Under the pieces are notes generated by a model. The model searched no databases. It had not been told where the DNA came from and worked only from the letters and a program-made list of their open reading frames with translations. Below, one piece after another: positions 1 through 8,345 of a stretch of 64,000 nt of DNA. How positions within the stretch are numbered: position 1 is the first letter of the stretch; each line of letters begins with the position of its first letter. The stretch comes from Clostridium fessum (lineage in GTDB: Bacteria > Bacillota > Clostridia > Lachnospirales > Lachnospiraceae). The DNA lies in NCBI RefSeq assembly GCF_003024715.1, contig NZ_PYLO01000007.1, positions 62,001-126,000 of the forward strand. The letters run 5' to 3'. The translations under genes were made by a program, and so were the position numbers.

Positions 1-818
1 TCTACCGGTTGGTTTGTTCCGAATCCCTTATCGACGCAGGCAAATTTCGCACCGAAGATTTCAACCAGCTCGTCGTGGATCATCAGACCGTCCACAATGT
101 TGCTCTCGCCGATGAAGTCGGCAACGAATGCGTTTTCCGGCTCGTTGTAGATCTGTTCCGGGGAACCCATCTGCTGGATATAACCCTGGTTCATGACAAC
201 GATGGTATCGGACATCGTCAATGCCTCTTCCTGATCGTGGGTAACATAGATAAAAGTGATGCCTAACTCATTTTTCAGACGGATCAGCTCATACTGCATG
301 TCCTGTCGCAGTTTTAAATCTAGGGCACCGAGCGGCTCATCGAGAAGCAGGACCTTTGGCTCGTTGACAATCGCACGCGCAATGGCGATACGCTGCTGCT
401 GACCGCCGCTCAAAGAGTCAATGCTACGATGCTCAAAGCCGTTTAGGTTTACAAGCTTTAAAGCGTACTTAATTTTGTCATCAATATATGCTTTTGATTT
501 ATTCTTAATTTTTAGCCCAAATGCGATATTATCTGCGATGCTCATATGCGGAAACAGTGCGTATTTCTGGAATACGGTGTTTAGCTGGCGCTTGTTTGGC
601 GGAAGTTTGGTGATGTCTTCGCCGCCGAAAATTACTTTTCCTGTATTTGGGGATTCAAATCCGCCGATGATGCGGAGCGTGGTCGTCTTGCCGCAGCCGC
701 TGGGACCTAAGAGCGTTACAAAGGAATTTTCCTTTACTGAAAGGCTCAAGTCATCCAGGACCAGGGTGTCGTCAAAGCGTTTCGAGATATGCTGTAAATC
801 GATTAATGGCTGGCTCAT
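1..818 (-). CDS. potA: Spermidine/putrescine ABC transporter ATP-binding protein PotA (3' end beyond window)
   Basis: This is the cytoplasmic ATPase of a PotABCD-type polyamine importer. About 272 residues are in view and the C-terminus lies beyond position 1. Walker A (GPSGCGKTT) sits near residues 38-46, followed by the Q-loop region, the signature LSGGQQQR near 138 and Walker B LLLDEP with the D-loop ALD. The start ATG at 816-818 has a GGAGG ribosome site just upstream (about 824-828). The gene follows the XRE-cupin regulator on the same strand with a 36-bp gap, the usual order in Clostridia where regulator and potABCD share an operon. The substrate is inferred from this context; a related sugar or Fe importer ATPase is less likely. 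Confidence 0.9.
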   Translation of the reverse strand, partial: MSQPLIDLQHISKRFDDTLVLDDLSLSVKENSFVTLLGPSGCGKTTTLRIIGGFESPNTGKVIFGGEDITKLPPNKRQLNTVFQKYALFPHMSIADNIAFGLKIKNKSKAYIDDKIKYALKLVNLNGFEHRSIDSLSGGQQQRIAIARAIVNEPKVLLLDEPLGALDLKLRQDMQYELIRLKNELGITFIYVTHDQEEALTMSDTIVVMNQGYIQQMGSPEQIYNEPENAFVADFIGESNIVDGLMIHDELVEIFGAKFACVDKGFGTNQPV

Positions 819-854
819 GCGTTTCCTCCGTAAATAGTAAAATAATGTGTAGTA

Positions 855-1388
855 TTAGAAACTTGGCGGCGAGCTGACCCAGAGGATCGTCGCGCCGGAG
901 CGGCTTTCAAGGTAATGCGTCTTGTCGCTCGTATAGTAAAAAGATTCGCCCTTTTTGGCTTTGTACGTCCGGTTCCCCAGATGAATCAGGATGCTGCCGG
1001 AAAGAACGTAGCCAAATTCCTCACCCTCATGCGGGCTGTCCGGATAGGTGGAGCCGCCGACACCGAGTGTCAGGCGGATCGGTTCCATCGTGTTCTTCTG
1101 GGCGTTCGGGATGATCCACTGAATCTCATTTTTCAGTTCTGGATCTTCCTTGATAAAATAGTCGTTTTTTTCAAATACAATCTGCTCTTCCGGAGCCTCG
1201 TTGAAAAACTCCCCTATGGTTGTGCCGAGACACTGGAGAATATCCATCAAAGTAGCGATGGACGGGGAGGTCAGATCGCGCTCTACCTGGGAGATAAATC
1301 CCTTCGAAAGCTCTGCGCGGTCAGCCAGCTCTTCCTGCGTCAGACCCTTTAAAATTCGCAGTTCCTTTAATTTTCCTCCTATACTCAA
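855..1388 (-). CDS. XRE-family regulator with C-terminal cupin domain (PuuR/polyamine-operon type)
   Basis: A 177-residue transcription factor. Residues 7-60 form an XRE helix-turn-helix (LKGLTQEELADRAELSKGF, then VERD). Residues 105-172 form a small cupin barrel (HEGEEFGYVLSG), which in this family senses the ligand. The start appears to be TTG at 1386-1388, because AGGAGG lies 9 nt upstream and no ATG is available there. It is the first gene before potA, so control of polyamine uptake is likely. A perfect 10-bp inverted repeat lies about 22 nt upstream of the start and TTTAGAAA repeats lie further up, both possible operators for autoregulation. The specific ligand (spermidine or putrescine) is inferred from the neighbour only. 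Confidence 0.88.
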   Translation of the reverse strand: MSIGGKLKELRILKGLTQEELADRAELSKGFISQVERDLTSPSIATLMDILQCLGTTIGEFFNEAPEEQIVFEKNDYFIKEDPELKNEIQWIIPNAQKNTMEPIRLTLGVGGSTYPDSPHEGEEFGYVLSGSILIHLGNRTYKAKKGESFYYTSDKTHYLESRSGATILWVSSPPSF

Positions 1389-1410
1389 CAGAGGGAACCT
1401 CCTTTCCTGG

Positions 1411-1437
1411 TTTCATAGGAAATTGCGTCCTATGAAA
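1411..1437. promoter_or_regulatory. Perfect 10-bp inverted repeat in leader of the XRE-cupin regulator
   Basis: TTTCATAGGA and TCCTATGAAA face each other across 7 nt. The repeat lies between the start codon at 1388 and the upstream region, so it is either an operator or an mRNA hairpin just before the ribosome site. Autoregulation by the XRE protein is inferred. Confidence 0.6.
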
Positions 1438-1517
1438 CAAAAAACGCTCCACGAGGATGCGCTAGGGCACATTCTTTTTTATAAAAACTGGGTGGGAAAA
1501 CCATCCGTCCGGCGTTT

Positions 1518-1593
1518 TTTAGAAACATGCAAAAGTAAGATGAAAGTTTAGAAATTCTAAAATGAATGTAAAATTAATCTTTTTGTTTAGAAA
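1518..1593. promoter_or_regulatory. Three TTTAGAAA repeats between divergent genes
   Basis: TTTAGAAA occurs at 1518-1525, 1547-1554 and 1586-1593; the middle copy is part of a 15-bp near-perfect palindrome TTTAGAAATTCTAAA (1547-1561). They lie in the 397-bp gap between the regulator and the lactonase gene. Nothing else in the gap looks coding: reading frames there have no ribosome site. Operator function is inferred. Confidence 0.4.
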
Positions 1594-1743
1594 TAATAAA
1601 CTTGCTTCCGAGTATCTATTATACAGAATGTGGGGAAGGTGTCAAGGAAAAAAACGGGAAAATCCGGGGGTTCTCAAATTGTGTGAAAAAAGAGTGCAAA
1701 AATGGCGGTATGATGATAAAATAGGGGCAGATAATTTGATAGA

Positions 1744-1759
1744 AACCGTTATAACGGTT
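1744..1759. promoter_or_regulatory. 16-bp perfect palindrome upstream of the lactonase gene
   Basis: AACCGTTATAACGGTT is a perfect palindrome 26 nt before the ATG at 1786, at the position expected for a repressor site just past the promoter. It has the central symmetry of LacI-type operators, but the factor is unknown. Confidence 0.5.
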
Positions 1760-1785
1760 CTGGGGGATCAAAGGAGGAACATTTC

Positions 1786-2862
1786 ATGCAGGATAAGTAT
1801 ATGGCATATGTGGGTTCTTACTCATACAACGGTCAGGCAAAGGGAATAACCGTGTATGATGTGGATGTAAAAAAGGGAAAATTTATCTACCGGTGCGAGG
1901 TGGAAGTGGACAACTCTTCCTATTTAACTGTTTCACATGACGGGCGGATGCTCTATTCCATCGCGGACGAGGGCGTTGTGGCGTTCCGGATTCTGGAAAA
2001 CGGCGCACTCAGCCGTGTGAACAGCGCAAATATCAAGGCGATGCGCGGCTGCCATATTGCGACCGATGCGGAGGACAAGTTTATCTTCGTATCCGGCTAT
2101 CATGACGGCAAGGAGACGGTGGTCCGCCTGAAACCGGACGGTTCTATCGGGGAAGTGACCGACGGCGTTTACCACAAGGGACTTGGAAGCGTGGCAGAGC
2201 GTACGTTCCGCCCGCATGTGAGCTGTGCGGAGCGCACGCCGGATGGCAGATTCCTGCTGGTAGCCGATCTGGGAATTGACCAGGTCAAGATTTACAGGTT
2301 TGATGGCGAGAAGGGAACCCTTTCATTGGTGGACGCGATCCGCTGTGATTTGGAATCTGGTCCGAGACATTTCATGTTCAGCAAGGATGGAAAATTCTTG
2401 TATTTGATGTATGAAATCAAAAATGTGATTGATGTATACACGTATGAAACGGGCGATCGTGTGCCGAAGATCGAGAAGATCCAGACGATCCCATCGACCG
2501 CACCGGAGCGCACCAGCCAGCTGACTGCAGCGTGCACGATCCGGATGTCCGAGGACGAGACACATCTGTTCTGCAGCAATGCGGGCGATAATTCAGTCAG
2601 TGTCTACGAGCGCGATGCACAGACGGGGCTTTTGAAGCTGCTCTGCTGTCTTCCGATCAGTGGAGATTACCCGAAGGATATCGCGATTTTTCCGGATGGA
2701 AACCATCTGGCGTCGATCAACCACGGCAGTAACAGCATTTCTTTCTTCCAGGTGGAATATAAGGAGAAACTGCTGGTGATGAGCGGACGCAGTATTTCGG
2801 TGAATGAGCCAAACTGCTGTGTGATTACAAAGGTACCTACGAGAGGAAAGAAAGCAGACTAA
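1786..2862 (+). CDS. Lactonase family protein (6-phosphogluconolactonase-type beta-propeller)
   Basis: A 358-residue protein of the seven-bladed beta-propeller lactonase family (YkgB/Pgl type). The N-terminus YVGSYSYNGQAKGI and the blade motif SGPRHFMFSKDGKFLYLMYE are typical, as are repeated hydrophobic-D-G-x-F/L blade strands. Members hydrolyse 6-phosphogluconolactone in E. coli, but many clostridial ones are uncharacterised, so the substrate is uncertain. The ATG at 1786 has AGGAGG 9 nt upstream. It sits alone ahead of aroC with a 25-bp gap and may be co-transcribed with it. A 16-bp palindrome lies in the leader. Confidence 0.82.
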   Translation: MQDKYMAYVGSYSYNGQAKGITVYDVDVKKGKFIYRCEVEVDNSSYLTVSHDGRMLYSIADEGVVAFRILENGALSRVNSANIKAMRGCHIATDAEDKFIFVSGYHDGKETVVRLKPDGSIGEVTDGVYHKGLGSVAERTFRPHVSCAERTPDGRFLLVADLGIDQVKIYRFDGEKGTLSLVDAIRCDLESGPRHFMFSKDGKFLYLMYEIKNVIDVYTYETGDRVPKIEKIQTIPSTAPERTSQLTAACTIRMSEDETHLFCSNAGDNSVSVYERDAQTGLLKLLCCLPISGDYPKDIAIFPDGNHLASINHGSNSISFFQVEYKEKLLVMSGRSISVNEPNCCVITKVPTRGKKAD

Positions 2863-2887
2863 ATGGCAGAAGGAGTTAATAGCGAGA

Positions 2888-3991
2888 ATGGCAGGATCAA
2901 CATACGGAAAAATACTGACAATGACAACGTGGGGCGAATCCCACGGCGCAGGCGTGGGCGTGGTCGTAGATGGCTGTCCGGCGGGGCTTGCGCTTTGTGA
3001 GGAAGACGTTCAGCGTTATCTGGACCGCCGCAAACCGGGGCAGAGCCGTTTTACGACGAAGCGCAGCGAGAGCGATACGGTGGAGATCCTGTCAGGCGTT
3101 TTTGAAGGGCGGACGACGGGCACGCCGATCTCGATGCTGGTGTGGAACCAGGATCAGCATTCGAAGGATTACAGTGAGATCGCCAGTTATTACCGTCCCG
3201 GACATGCGGATTATACCTTCGATGAAAAATACGGTTTCCGGGATTACCGGGGCGGCGGACGTTCTTCGGGACGCGAGACGATCGGACGCGTGGCAGCAGG
3301 CGCTATCGCGGCAAAGCTGCTGGAATCCTTGAACATTCAGGTAAAAGCATACACGAAAGCGATCGGACCGGTGGAAGTGGCGCCGGATCGGTTTGATCTG
3401 GCGGAATGTGAAAAGAATAAGCTGTATATGCCGGATGCTGCTGCAGCCGCAGAGGCAGAGCAGTATCTGGAAAGGAAGATGGCGGAGAAAGATTCTGCTG
3501 GCGGTATCGTGGAATGTGTGATTGCCGGTCTTCCGACAGGGCTTGGTGAACCGGTTTTTGATAAATTTAATGCGAATCTGGCAAAGGCAATCTGCTCGAT
3601 CGGTGCCGTTAAAGGCTTCGAGATCGGAGAGGGATTTCATGCGGCGCAGATGGCAGGAAGCGAGAACAACGACGCATTTGTCATGGATTCGGATGGAAGC
3701 ATCGGCAAGGCGACGAACCATGCAGGTGGCATTTTAGGCGGTATGACGGATGGAAGCGAAGTTGTGTTCCGTGCGGCATTTAAACCGACCCCGTCGATTG
3801 CCGCAGAGCAGAGAACCGTCAATAAGAGCGGCGAGGAGATCGGCATCAGCATCAAGGGACGCCATGATCCGATCATTGTGCCGAGAGCGGTTGTCGTGGT
3901 TGAGACGATGGCGGCATTTGCGGCGGCGGATATGCTGCTGGGCGGCATGACGGCGCGGCTGGATCGGATTCAGGAGTTTTACCGGAAGTAA
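2888..3991 (+). CDS. aroC: Chorismate synthase AroC
   Basis: Converts 5-enolpyruvylshikimate-3-phosphate to chorismate, using reduced FMN; it is the last common step of aromatic amino acid synthesis. At 367 residues it has normal length. All family signatures are visible: TWGESHGAGVG at residues 11-21, the RPGHAD motif near 100, the GGRSSGRETIGRVAAGAIA block near 125, and the C-terminal GRHDP motif. An AAGGAG site precedes the ATG. It lies far from the aro-type genes at 16-25 kb, so this copy is presumably biosynthetic. A terminator follows at about 4015. Confidence 0.97.
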   Translation: MAGSTYGKILTMTTWGESHGAGVGVVVDGCPAGLALCEEDVQRYLDRRKPGQSRFTTKRSESDTVEILSGVFEGRTTGTPISMLVWNQDQHSKDYSEIASYYRPGHADYTFDEKYGFRDYRGGGRSSGRETIGRVAAGAIAAKLLESLNIQVKAYTKAIGPVEVAPDRFDLAECEKNKLYMPDAAAAAEAEQYLERKMAEKDSAGGIVECVIAGLPTGLGEPVFDKFNANLAKAICSIGAVKGFEIGEGFHAAQMAGSENNDAFVMDSDGSIGKATNHAGGILGGMTDGSEVVFRAAFKPTPSIAAEQRTVNKSGEEIGISIKGRHDPIIVPRAVVVVETMAAFAAADMLLGGMTARLDRIQEFYRK

Positions 3992-4014
3992 GGGAATGCA
4001 AATAAAAATTTTGG

Positions 4015-4056
4015 AAAAGCTGCGGCGGGCTCAGCCTGTTTGGTCCGCGGCTTTTT
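4015..4056 (+). terminator. Rho-independent terminator after aroC
   Basis: AAAAGCTGCGG (4015-4025) pairs with CCGCGGCTTTT (4045-4055), with one G-U pair, and the arm runs into a T-tract. It lies between aroC and the next gene. Confidence 0.7.
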
Positions 4057-4082
4057 CTGGCATTAAATCAGGAGGCAGCAGG

Positions 4083-4673
4083 ATGAGTGCAACAGGAATT
4101 TCAAAAGAAATAGAGACAGCAGGACAGTTAGAGGAGCTGCGCCAGGAGGTACGGATTGCCGCAGAGGAAATTCTCAGTGCGGCAAACATGAAGCCGGGAC
4201 AGATTTTGGTGGTCGGATGCTCGTCCAGCGAGATTGCATCGCATAAGATCGGTTCCTATTCCAGCGCCGAGATCGGAAAAGCGGTGTTTGAGGAGCTGTA
4301 TGCAGTCACCAAGTCGCAGGGGCTTTATCTGGCGGCACAGTGCTGTGAACATCTGAACCGGGCGCTGATTGTGGAAGAAGAAGCGGCGGAAAAATATGGT
4401 CTGGAGATGGTAAACGTCGTGCCGCAGCTAAAAGCAGGCGGTTCCTTTGCAACGGCAGCCTATGCGGGATTTGAACATCCGACAGCCGTAGAGCGGATTC
4501 AGGCACACGCGGGCATCGATATCGGAGACACTTTCATCGGTATGCACCTGCGCCCGGTTGCAGTTCCGGTGCGGACCTCGATCCGTGCGATCGGCGGCGC
4601 CCATGTGACGTGTGCGAGAACGAGGCTGAAATATATTGGCGGAGAGCGGGCGCATTATCTGGATGCGAAATAA
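4083..4673 (+). CDS. TIGR01440 / UPF0340 family protein (YwlG type)
   Basis: A 196-residue protein of the UPF0340 family, conserved in Firmicutes and of unknown function. Recognisable stretches are the VGCSSSEIASHKIGSYSS block near residue 45, the AQCCEHLNRALIVE segment, and the C-terminal DTFIGMHLRPVAVPVR. The start was placed at the ATG at 4083 because GGAGG lies 8 nt upstream; a longer frame exists but its first 29 codons read through the aroC terminator. It has no signal peptide or membrane segment. It is followed directly by rlmD. Confidence 0.85.
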   Translation: MSATGISKEIETAGQLEELRQEVRIAAEEILSAANMKPGQILVVGCSSSEIASHKIGSYSSAEIGKAVFEELYAVTKSQGLYLAAQCCEHLNRALIVEEEAAEKYGLEMVNVVPQLKAGGSFATAAYAGFEHPTAVERIQAHAGIDIGDTFIGMHLRPVAVPVRTSIRAIGGAHVTCARTRLKYIGGERAHYLDAK

Positions 4674-4696
4674 AGAAAATGAGGAGTAAAAAAAAC

Positions 4697-6223
4697 GTGG
4701 AAATCAGGAAAAATGATGAATTTGAACTGACAATCGAAGATATGAGCGAAGATGGAGCCGGGATCGGAAAGCAGGACGGCTATATCTGGTTTGTAAAAGA
4801 TGCCGTGATCGGGGATCGGATCCGGGCGCGGGCGATGAAAATGAAGAAAAATTACGGCTTTGCCCGTCTGATGGAGGTGCTGGAAGCATCCAAAGACCGC
4901 GTGATGCCGGAATGCCCGGTCGCAAGACAGTGCGGCGGCTGCCAGCTTCAGATGATGAGTTATGAGGCACAGCTTCATTTTAAGGAGCGCAAGGTCTACA
5001 ATAACCTGCGCCGGATCGGCGGGATGGAGAATCTGCGGCTGCCGGAGCGGGCGGATGAAGTGAGTGTGCCTGAGAATGTATCTGAAAGAAATACATCCGA
5101 AAGGATGGAGACAACCGATGCGGGGGTGAAAGCAGAGAACGTGTCGGGGAAAAGTGCCGGGGAAGGTGTGGATAAAACTATCACCATGGAGCCGATCCTG
5201 GGGATGGAGCACCCGTGGCGCTACCGCAACAAGGCACAGTTTCCGTTTGGACGCGATAAGGATGGAAGAATCATTGCCGGATTTTACGCGGGACGCACCC
5301 ACCATATTGTGGAAGCGGAGGATTGCCTGCTGGGTGTCGAAGAAAATGCGGTAATTCTGGATATTATCAAGAAAATCATGGAAGAATACCAGATTGCGCC
5401 ATATGACGAGGAGACGCATAAGGGTCTAATTCGCCATGCATTGATTCGGAAGGGATTTGCAAACGGCGAGCTGATGGTCTGTCTCGTCATCAATGGAAAG
5501 AAGCTGCCGCACGCGGATATTTTTGTGGAACGCTTAAAAGAAGTCCCTGGCATGACCAGTATTTCCTACAACATCAATCAGGAAAAAACAAACGTGATTC
5601 TTGGTTCGGAGCTTGTAAACTTATACGGACCGGGCTATATCACAGATAAAATCGGAAATGTATCATACCAGATTTCGCCGCTTTCTTTCTATCAGGTCAA
5701 TCCGGTGCAGACGGAAAAACTCTATGGAACGGCGCTGGAATACGCGGGGCTGACCGGTGGGGAGACTGTATGGGATTTGTACTGCGGAATCGGAACCATT
5801 TCCCTGTTTCTGGCGCAGAAAGCGAAGAAAGTGTACGGTGTAGAGATCGTCCCTCCGGCGATCGAGGATGCCCGCCGGAACGCGGCATTAAATGGCATGG
5901 AAAATGTCGAGTTTTTCGTCGGAAAAGCTGAAGAGGTACTTCCAAGGGAGTATGAAAAAAATCAGGTCTATGCCGATGTCATCGTCGTCGATCCGCCGCG
6001 CAAAGGCTGTGACAGCGTCTGCCTCGACACGATCGTCCGGATGCAGCCAAAGCGGGTAGTCTATGTCAGCTGCGATTCCGCCACATTGGCGCGCGATGTG
6101 AAGTATCTGGATGAAAGAGGATACGCGGTGGAGCGCGTGAGATGCTGTGATATGTTCGGGATGAGCGGGCATGTGGAGACGGTAGCCTTATTAACTAAAA
6201 AGATAGCGACAAGAGAAGTGTAA
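4697..6223 (+). CDS. rlmD: 23S rRNA (uracil-5-)-methyltransferase RlmD (RumA family)
   Basis: An S-adenosylmethionine-dependent methyltransferase that makes m5U in 23S rRNA. An N-terminal TRAM domain comes first, then the [4Fe-4S] cysteines CPVARQCGGC, then the Rossmann methylase core with DLYCGIGTISLFLA, DPPRKGC and the catalytic-Cys motif YVSCDSATLARDV. A roughly 45-residue Ser/Glu/Lys-rich stretch between the Fe-S region and the methylase core (about 5055-5180) is poor in hydrophobic residues and looks like a family-specific insertion. I chose the GTG at 4697 because GAGGAG lies 10 nt upstream and family proteins begin there; the ATG at 4679 is the alternative. Clostridia have several paralogues, so the exact target base is not certain. 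Confidence 0.9.
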   Translation: MEIRKNDEFELTIEDMSEDGAGIGKQDGYIWFVKDAVIGDRIRARAMKMKKNYGFARLMEVLEASKDRVMPECPVARQCGGCQLQMMSYEAQLHFKERKVYNNLRRIGGMENLRLPERADEVSVPENVSERNTSERMETTDAGVKAENVSGKSAGEGVDKTITMEPILGMEHPWRYRNKAQFPFGRDKDGRIIAGFYAGRTHHIVEAEDCLLGVEENAVILDIIKKIMEEYQIAPYDEETHKGLIRHALIRKGFANGELMVCLVINGKKLPHADIFVERLKEVPGMTSISYNINQEKTNVILGSELVNLYGPGYITDKIGNVSYQISPLSFYQVNPVQTEKLYGTALEYAGLTGGETVWDLYCGIGTISLFLAQKAKKVYGVEIVPPAIEDARRNAALNGMENVEFFVGKAEEVLPREYEKNQVYADVIVVDPPRKGCDSVCLDTIVRMQPKRVVYVSCDSATLARDVKYLDERGYAVERVRCCDMFGMSGHVETVALLTKKIATREV

Positions 6224-6377
6224 AATTCAGGGTATCCTGCGTGCGTATATCGCACAGGGCGAGGTGCTTCCGGTCGCGACGCATTCCTTTGGTTTCATCG
6301 GTATTTTTGCCATCCCGGAGATTGGCTTTAACCAGCCGAAGGGAATGCTTTATAAGACGGAGAATCCATTTGCCTGA
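6224..6377 (+). pseudogene. Orphan C-terminal fragment of an L-fucose/arabinose isomerase-like protein
   Basis: Immediately after the rlmD stop, one frame reads about 50 residues including AYIAQGEVLPVATHSFG and IFAIPE and stops at TGA 6375-6377. This resembles the last conserved segment of L-fucose/L-arabinose isomerase-family enzymes, where IAQGEVLPV is followed by SFGGxGIFAIPE. There is no start codon with a ribosome site, and the catalytic N-terminal part is absent, so this is the tail of a deleted gene. The family assignment rests on memory of the motif and is moderate. Confidence 0.55.
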
Positions 6378-6485
6378 ACAATAAAAAGAATATTTGCTGA
6401 TTTCTCATGAACGTGATACACTTATAGATAAGCTGTATCGGCTGTCGATCACGACCGTTTCGGCGGTGTGAAAATGAGAAATTCC

Positions 6486-6546
6486 GGCACCGGAGGCTTT
6501 CAGAGTCACGATCATGCGACCGTGCGAAAGTTCCGGTGCCTTTTTA
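6486..6546 (+). terminator. Long multi-helix hairpin with T-tract (terminator or structured RNA end)
   Basis: GGCACCGGA (6486-6494) pairs perfectly with TCCGGTGCC (6532-6540), followed by TTTTTA. Inside, CTTTC/GAAAG (6497-6501, 6526-6530) and CACG/CGTG (6507-6510, 6521-6524) stack further, giving an elongated hairpin of 55 nt. It lies in the 396-bp gap between rlmD and the NYN gene; 6378-6485 has no coding signs. Confidence 0.65.
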
Positions 6547-6619
6547 TTTCAAAGGAAAGTGCGCCCTGATGAAAGCGGCAGAGAATATTTTGAGCGGTAT
6601 TTGAGAAAGGAAACAGGAG

Positions 6620-7486
6620 ATGGATGACAAAAAAATAGCCGTACTGATCGATGCGGAAAATGTGTCCGGCAAGTATATCAAGCTGATTTTAGATGAGGTC
6701 AGCAATTATGGAAGTGCGACATACAAGCGCCTTTACGGCGATTTTCAGACGCCGAGCGTGCGGGCGTGGATGAAGAACCTGCGCGACTATGCGATCACGC
6801 CGGTTTTCCAGTACAATTATACGCAGGGGAAAAATGCCTCCGATTCGGCGCTGATCATCGATGCGATGGATATTTTATATTCGGGCAATGTGGATGGCTT
6901 CTGTATCGTCACCTCGGACAGTGATTTTACGAAGCTGGTGCTGCGCCTGCGTGAGTCAGGCATGACGGTGATCGGCATGGGAGAGCGCAAGACGCCGAAT
7001 GCATTTGTCTCGGCGTGTGAGACATTTAAATTCCTGGATATTTTATTAAACGATGAAAATCCGTCGCAGAATCCGTCCCTGCCGCAGACGCGCAAGGAGA
7101 GTGAGGCGGATGGTTCCAGAAAAGAGGCAGAGAAAGAAAGCGATCCGAATGCAGTCAGCAATATTCCGAACATGGAGGAGATGGAGAAAGAGATTATCTC
7201 GATCATCAACACACATGCGGACGATGACGGATGGGTGGATTTATCGGAGCTGGGAGACAACCTTCCAAAGCGTGTGCCGGGATTTGACCCGCGAAATTAT
7301 AAATGCACGAAGTTGAAGCAGTTTATCGAGCTGTTTGATTCCGTTGAGGTTCGGTCAGCGCGCAATCCGCACAATAAGATTCTGTCGATCATCTATGTGC
7401 GTGTCAAACAGAAAGAAGAAAAGCCGGTACTTTCCAAGGTACGGCGCGGCGGAAAACGGAAGAAGGATGCGGACGCGGAAGAATAG
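6620..7486 (+). CDS. NYN-domain protein with C-terminal OST-HTH (LOTUS)-like domain
   Basis: A 288-residue cytoplasmic protein. Residues 5-140 are a NYN (PIN-like) nuclease domain: KIAVLIDAENVS carries the first acidic residue, DSALIIDAMDILY the next ones, and VTSDSDFTKLV the SDSDF motif, so the metal-binding aspartates look intact. Residues 140-185 are a charged linker. Residues 190-270 (WVDLSELGDNLPKRVPGFDPR) resemble an OST-HTH/LOTUS RNA-binding domain, a common pairing in bacterial LabA-like proteins. An RNase role is inferred. The ATG at 6620 has AGGAAACAGGAG upstream. A basic tail (RRGGKRKK) ends the protein. Confidence 0.85.
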   Translation: MDDKKIAVLIDAENVSGKYIKLILDEVSNYGSATYKRLYGDFQTPSVRAWMKNLRDYAITPVFQYNYTQGKNASDSALIIDAMDILYSGNVDGFCIVTSDSDFTKLVLRLRESGMTVIGMGERKTPNAFVSACETFKFLDILLNDENPSQNPSLPQTRKESEADGSRKEAEKESDPNAVSNIPNMEEMEKEIISIINTHADDDGWVDLSELGDNLPKRVPGFDPRNYKCTKLKQFIELFDSVEVRSARNPHNKILSIIYVRVKQKEEKPVLSKVRRGGKRKKDADAEE

Positions 7487-7645
7487 TAAGCATATGCGGT
7501 TCGTATGAGAATAAAAAGTTGCAGAAGCGGCTGTGATTCGTATGAGGCTGGAAGAATGCAGCAGTGGTTGTAGTGTTGTGTCAGCTGTTACAAAGACAGA
7601 CTGTAAATTGAAAAGTGAAGGATAGCAGATAGGAGAGACAAGAAC

Positions 7646-8284
7646 ATGACAAAGGAAGAGCTTGCATTAGAGGTAATTGACCGCCTGAAAAAAGAATATC
7701 CGGATGCGGGTTGTACGCTGGACTACAATCAGGCGTGGAAGCTGCTGGTCAGTGTCCGTCTGGCGGCGCAGTGTACCGATGCGCGTGTCAATGTGGTAGT
7801 CAAGGGATTGTTTGAGAAATATCCAAATGTGGCGGCATTGGCGGATGCCCCGGTGGAAGACATCGAGGCGATTGTGAAGCCGTGCGGTCTGGGACACAGC
7901 AAGGCGCGGGACATCAGCGCCTGTATGAAGATGCTGCGCGACGAGTACGGCGGGCATGTGCCGGATGATTTTAACGCTCTGTTAAAGCTTCCGGGAGTCG
8001 GCAGAAAGAGCGCCAACCTCATTATGGGGGATGTGTTTGGAAAACCGGCGATCGTCACGGATACGCACTGCATCCGCCTGGTAAACCGGATAGGGCTGGT
8101 GGAAGGAATCAAGGACCCGAAGCGCGTGGAAATGGCACTCTGGAAGCTGATTCCACCGGAGGAGGGCAGCGATTTCTGCCACCGCCTGGTGTATCACGGG
8201 CGTGAAGTCTGTACGGCGCGGACGAAGCCGTACTGTGACAAGTGCTGTCTGCAGGATATCTGCGCGAAGGCAGGCGTGGAGTAG
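7646..8284 (+). CDS. nth: Endonuclease III (DNA glycosylase/AP lyase)
   Basis: A base-excision repair enzyme that removes oxidised pyrimidines and cuts the abasic site. It has 212 residues, normal for the family. The helix-hairpin-helix LPGVGRKSANLIMG carries the catalytic Lys121, and VTDTHCIRLVNRIG carries Asp139. Cysteines 189, 197, 200 and 206 form the C-terminal [4Fe-4S] motif; the first spacing is 7 residues rather than the 6 found in E. coli, which I regard as a family variant. AGGAGA precedes the ATG. The 160 bp before it hold nothing I recognise. Confidence 0.95.
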   Translation: MTKEELALEVIDRLKKEYPDAGCTLDYNQAWKLLVSVRLAAQCTDARVNVVVKGLFEKYPNVAALADAPVEDIEAIVKPCGLGHSKARDISACMKMLRDEYGGHVPDDFNALLKLPGVGRKSANLIMGDVFGKPAIVTDTHCIRLVNRIGLVEGIKDPKRVEMALWKLIPPEEGSDFCHRLVYHGREVCTARTKPYCDKCCLQDICAKAGVE

Positions 8285-8345
8285 AAAGTCTGAAAAAGTC
8301 ATGGAAACAGATGCAGATAGGAAAAGGATGACAGGAGGCAGAAAA

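Noticed and set aside
1562..1849. Open frame of 95 codons before the lactonase gene
   Set aside because: No ribosome site, atypical composition, overlaps the palindrome and the real start at 1786.
4655..5419. Long minus-strand frame opposite rlmD
   Set aside because: Shadow of a high-GC coding frame; no ribosome site and no recognisable domain.
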